NCBI GenBank assembly: GCA_016783675.1
Contig: JADHWE010000011.1
Location: forward strand, 1 to 45,328
Length of the DNA: 45,328 bases
Reading direction: 5' to 3'
DNA from: Kiritimatiellia bacterium
GTDB taxonomy: Bacteria; Verrucomicrobiota; Kiritimatiellia; UBA8416; JABMPJ01
Part shown: piece after piece, positions 43,742 to 45,328 of the stretch
Numbering within the stretch: position 1 is the stretch's first letter
How the letters are laid out: each line of letters starts with the position of its first letter
Notes under the pieces: generated by a model
The model's database searches: none
The model's input: the letters and a program-made list of their open reading frames with translations, nothing else
What the model was told of the DNA's origin: nothing
Made by a program: the position numbers and the translations under genes

Positions 43742-44854
43742 TCAGTCCTGTGGCTGGTCCCAGAAACGGAAGGGGTCGTGGTGACGCTTCTGTTCGGACA
43801 GGAGTAGCGCCTCCATCTCCTCCCGCTTGGCGGCGTAGCGGGGGTCTTCGGCGAGGTCGACCTGGTGTGGCTGAGGCCGGTTGCCGGTCAGGCTGGCGAC
43901 GCTGGGGGCATGGTGCTCTTTGAGAAGCTCATCCGGGTTCTGCGCGAGGTTGAAGAGCTGGGTTTCGCGTACGGTACCGTCGAGGACATCGTACTTGATC
44001 AATTTCCAGTCGCGATCTCTGTAGCCGGTGCCGGGTATATTCTGTTCCGGGGTGTCGGTGTCGCCGCGGTAGCCGCCCCCGAGGCGGTTGTTGACGATGA
44101 TGCCGGGGCGCAGGCGCAGCAGGGGCTGCAGCATGTCGGCCTTCTCCTTGTCCATGTTCACCGGCATGTCCCACCACCAGATCGCCAGGTCATCGTAGGC
44201 GGTCAGAAGCTCGGCCACCTGGTTGGCGGCGACGTTGCGCAGGTAGGTCTTCATGTCGCCGTGTTGCGAGGGGTCCCAGTGGTTGCCGGCTCCCCCGGTA
44301 TGGGTGAAGTCGAGTGCATGCGAGTAGTAGAACCCCAGCTTGATGCCGTGTTTGCGGCACGCTTCGGCCAGCGGTTTGAGCAGGTCCTTCTTGTACGGTG
44401 TCGCATCCGCGATGTCCCACTCGGACACGCGGGAGTCGTAGAGCGCGAACCCGTCATGATGCTTGGCGGTGATGACGATGTACTTCATGCCCGCCTTCTT
44501 GGCGAGGCGAACCCAGGCGTCGGGATCGTACTTGACCGGGTTGAACTCGGCGGCGTACTCCCGGTAACGGTCGACCGGTATCCTGCCTTTGCTCATGATC
44601 CATTCGCCATAGCCGTTGATCTTTTCTCCATCATGAATGCCGGCGGGAACCGCGTAGACGCCCCAATGTATGAACATGCCGAAGCGGGCCTCGCGCCACC
44701 ACGCCATGCGAGTGTCACGCTCCTCGCGGGTCTCGTGCTCGTAGGGCCAGGTTGAGTTCTCTTGCGTAATCTCGGTGTCCGCATGCGCGCTCGCTGTTGC
44801 CATTATTGTCACTCCTAAGATGATCCAGCGGGTGATGTGCTGTGTGGGTGTCAT
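43742..44854 (-). CDS. GH29 alpha-L-fucosidase N-terminal part joined to a sulfatase C-terminal part
   Basis: A 370-residue exported chimera. A signal peptide is at about 1-25 (IILGVTIMATASAHA). Residues about 30-278 are the GH29 barrel (REARFGMFIHWGVYAVP, KYIVITAKHHDGFALYDS, HGIKLGFYYSHALD, LAIWWWDMP with the likely nucleophile Asp 229, EQNIPGTGY). GH29 enzymes are normally longer, with more barrel and a beta-sandwich. From about residue 279 (base about 44020) the sequence instead resembles the C-terminus of a sulfatase (DWKLIKYDVL, QLFNLAQNPDELL, DPFRFWDQP). The frame stays open across the join. It is probably a deletion fusion and may be a non-functional relic. A copy of its 5' end and upstream region occurs at 41878-42377. 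Confidence 0.72.
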   Translation of the reverse strand: MTPTQHITRWIILGVTIMATASAHADTEITQENSTWPYEHETREERDTRMAWWREARFGMFIHWGVYAVPAGIHDGEKINGYGEWIMSKGRIPVDRYREYAAEFNPVKYDPDAWVRLAKKAGMKYIVITAKHHDGFALYDSRVSEWDIADATPYKKDLLKPLAEACRKHGIKLGFYYSHALDFTHTGGAGNHWDPSQHGDMKTYLRNVAANQVAELLTAYDDLAIWWWDMPVNMDKEKADMLQPLLRLRPGIIVNNRLGGGYRGDTDTPEQNIPGTGYRDRDWKLIKYDVLDGTVRETQLFNLAQNPDELLKEHHAPSVASLTGNRPQPHQVDLAEDPRYAAKREEMEALLLSEQKRHHDPFRFWDQPQD

Positions 44855-45156
44855 GGTGTGTCTTTCATTGACTCGGCCTGGTCATGATTAACCAAGTCAA
44901 CAGGGCAGCGCACCTCCGCTGCTCCGCCCATTGACGATTCTGTCAATGGTGGGTAGATTCTGCCCACCGGCGAAGGCGGGATATCCCGTGCTTGCAGGAA
45001 GGACTGGCTCACTTCAAAGCCTTGCCGTTTCGTATGGTTGATTTTTAGTCAGGCCATCCGTAACACATGTCACATCTGAGACTCGATACGGGGAGGCCCA
45101 TAGAATCGTGCTGAGGCGGCATTCTGCCTGTCGAACATGAGTTGTCAACGGTGGTG
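44844..45156 (+). repeat. Long direct repeat, right copy (uninterrupted)
   Basis: This is the 313-base counterpart of 41878-42377. It includes the start codon and upstream region of the GH29 chimera and contains the empty target site (CAGGGCAGCGCACC) of the 152-bp element. Beyond 45156 the remaining 172 bases show no gene, only an imperfect AATATCCA repeat near 45258-45290. Confidence 0.8.
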
Positions 45157-45328
45157 AGTGCTCCCTTACCGGTTAATAATACCGGATCGTTTGATAACGT
45201 TCAAATGTTGATGCCTGGCGCCTACAGGTCGTGAGTTGATCTCAAACTGAAGGGGAGTTGAATATCCAATATCCAACAAGGAATATCCAAGGAAGAAGTG
45301 AGCGAGGAAAGCGAATAGGGGGCTGAAA

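Overview
The window is GC-rich (by eye close to 60 percent) and densely coded. The gene families point to a bacterium of the PVC group, most likely Kiritimatiellota or Lentisphaerota/Verrucomicrobiota. The clues are a GH106-like giant glycosidase, an L-fucose mutarotase, HzsA-like cytochromes, a fucosidase/sulfatase chimera and a REP-associated transposase with its repeats. This lineage call is inference from family content. No rRNA or tRNA gene was recognised.

Layout. (1) 36-3825: a large glycosidase and L-fucose mutarotase FucU. (2) 3835-10108: acetate/acetyl-CoA metabolism, with a CoA-transferase/GNAT fusion and an ADP-forming acetyl-CoA synthetase on the minus strand, and AMP-forming Acs divergent across a 330-bp structured intergenic region. 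(3) 10195-19976: a formate block, with an OFA-type transporter, a three-subunit NAD-linked formate dehydrogenase, a MobB-MobA fusion and a divergent TupABC tungstate importer. (4) 19945-25924: a sulfur respiration/transport locus, with an anchored rhodanese, an ArsR-type regulator, a very large cytochrome (8 + 4 c hemes fused to a b-type membrane domain) and two YeeE/YedE transporters, the second carrying a degenerate rhodanese domain. (5) 26135-32682: a DinG/XPD-like helicase with ParC and ParE. (6) 32732-34888: a REP-associated transposase fused to a DprA-like domain, then a winged-helix/zeta-kinase gene with a 51-residue partner resembling a toxin-antitoxin pair. (7) 35122-41665: two exported HzsA-like haem proteins. 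(8) 41666-45328: a repeat-rich accessory end with a 152-bp MITE-like element, a Fic protein with an iterated operator and a GH29/sulfatase chimera.

How the parts fit. Acs, Acd and the CoA transferase exchange acetate and acetyl-CoA. The formate transporter, dehydrogenase, cofactor gene and tungstate importer form a functional set for formate oxidation or CO2 reduction. The sulfur locus looks self-contained: the fused cytochrome could carry electrons from quinol through its own b domain and c hemes to a sulfur oxyanion or nitrogen compound, while the YeeE/YedE proteins move a reduced sulfur product. The actual substrate is not visible in the sequence.

The window is also rich in small repeats. 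GTAG/GGAG-headed hairpins recur at seven places; one pair sits in frame inside the glycosidase and a set lies inside the transposase gene. A heptamer repeat family occurs at three gene ends or linkers. A roughly 310-bp direct repeat brackets the Fic/fucosidase segment.
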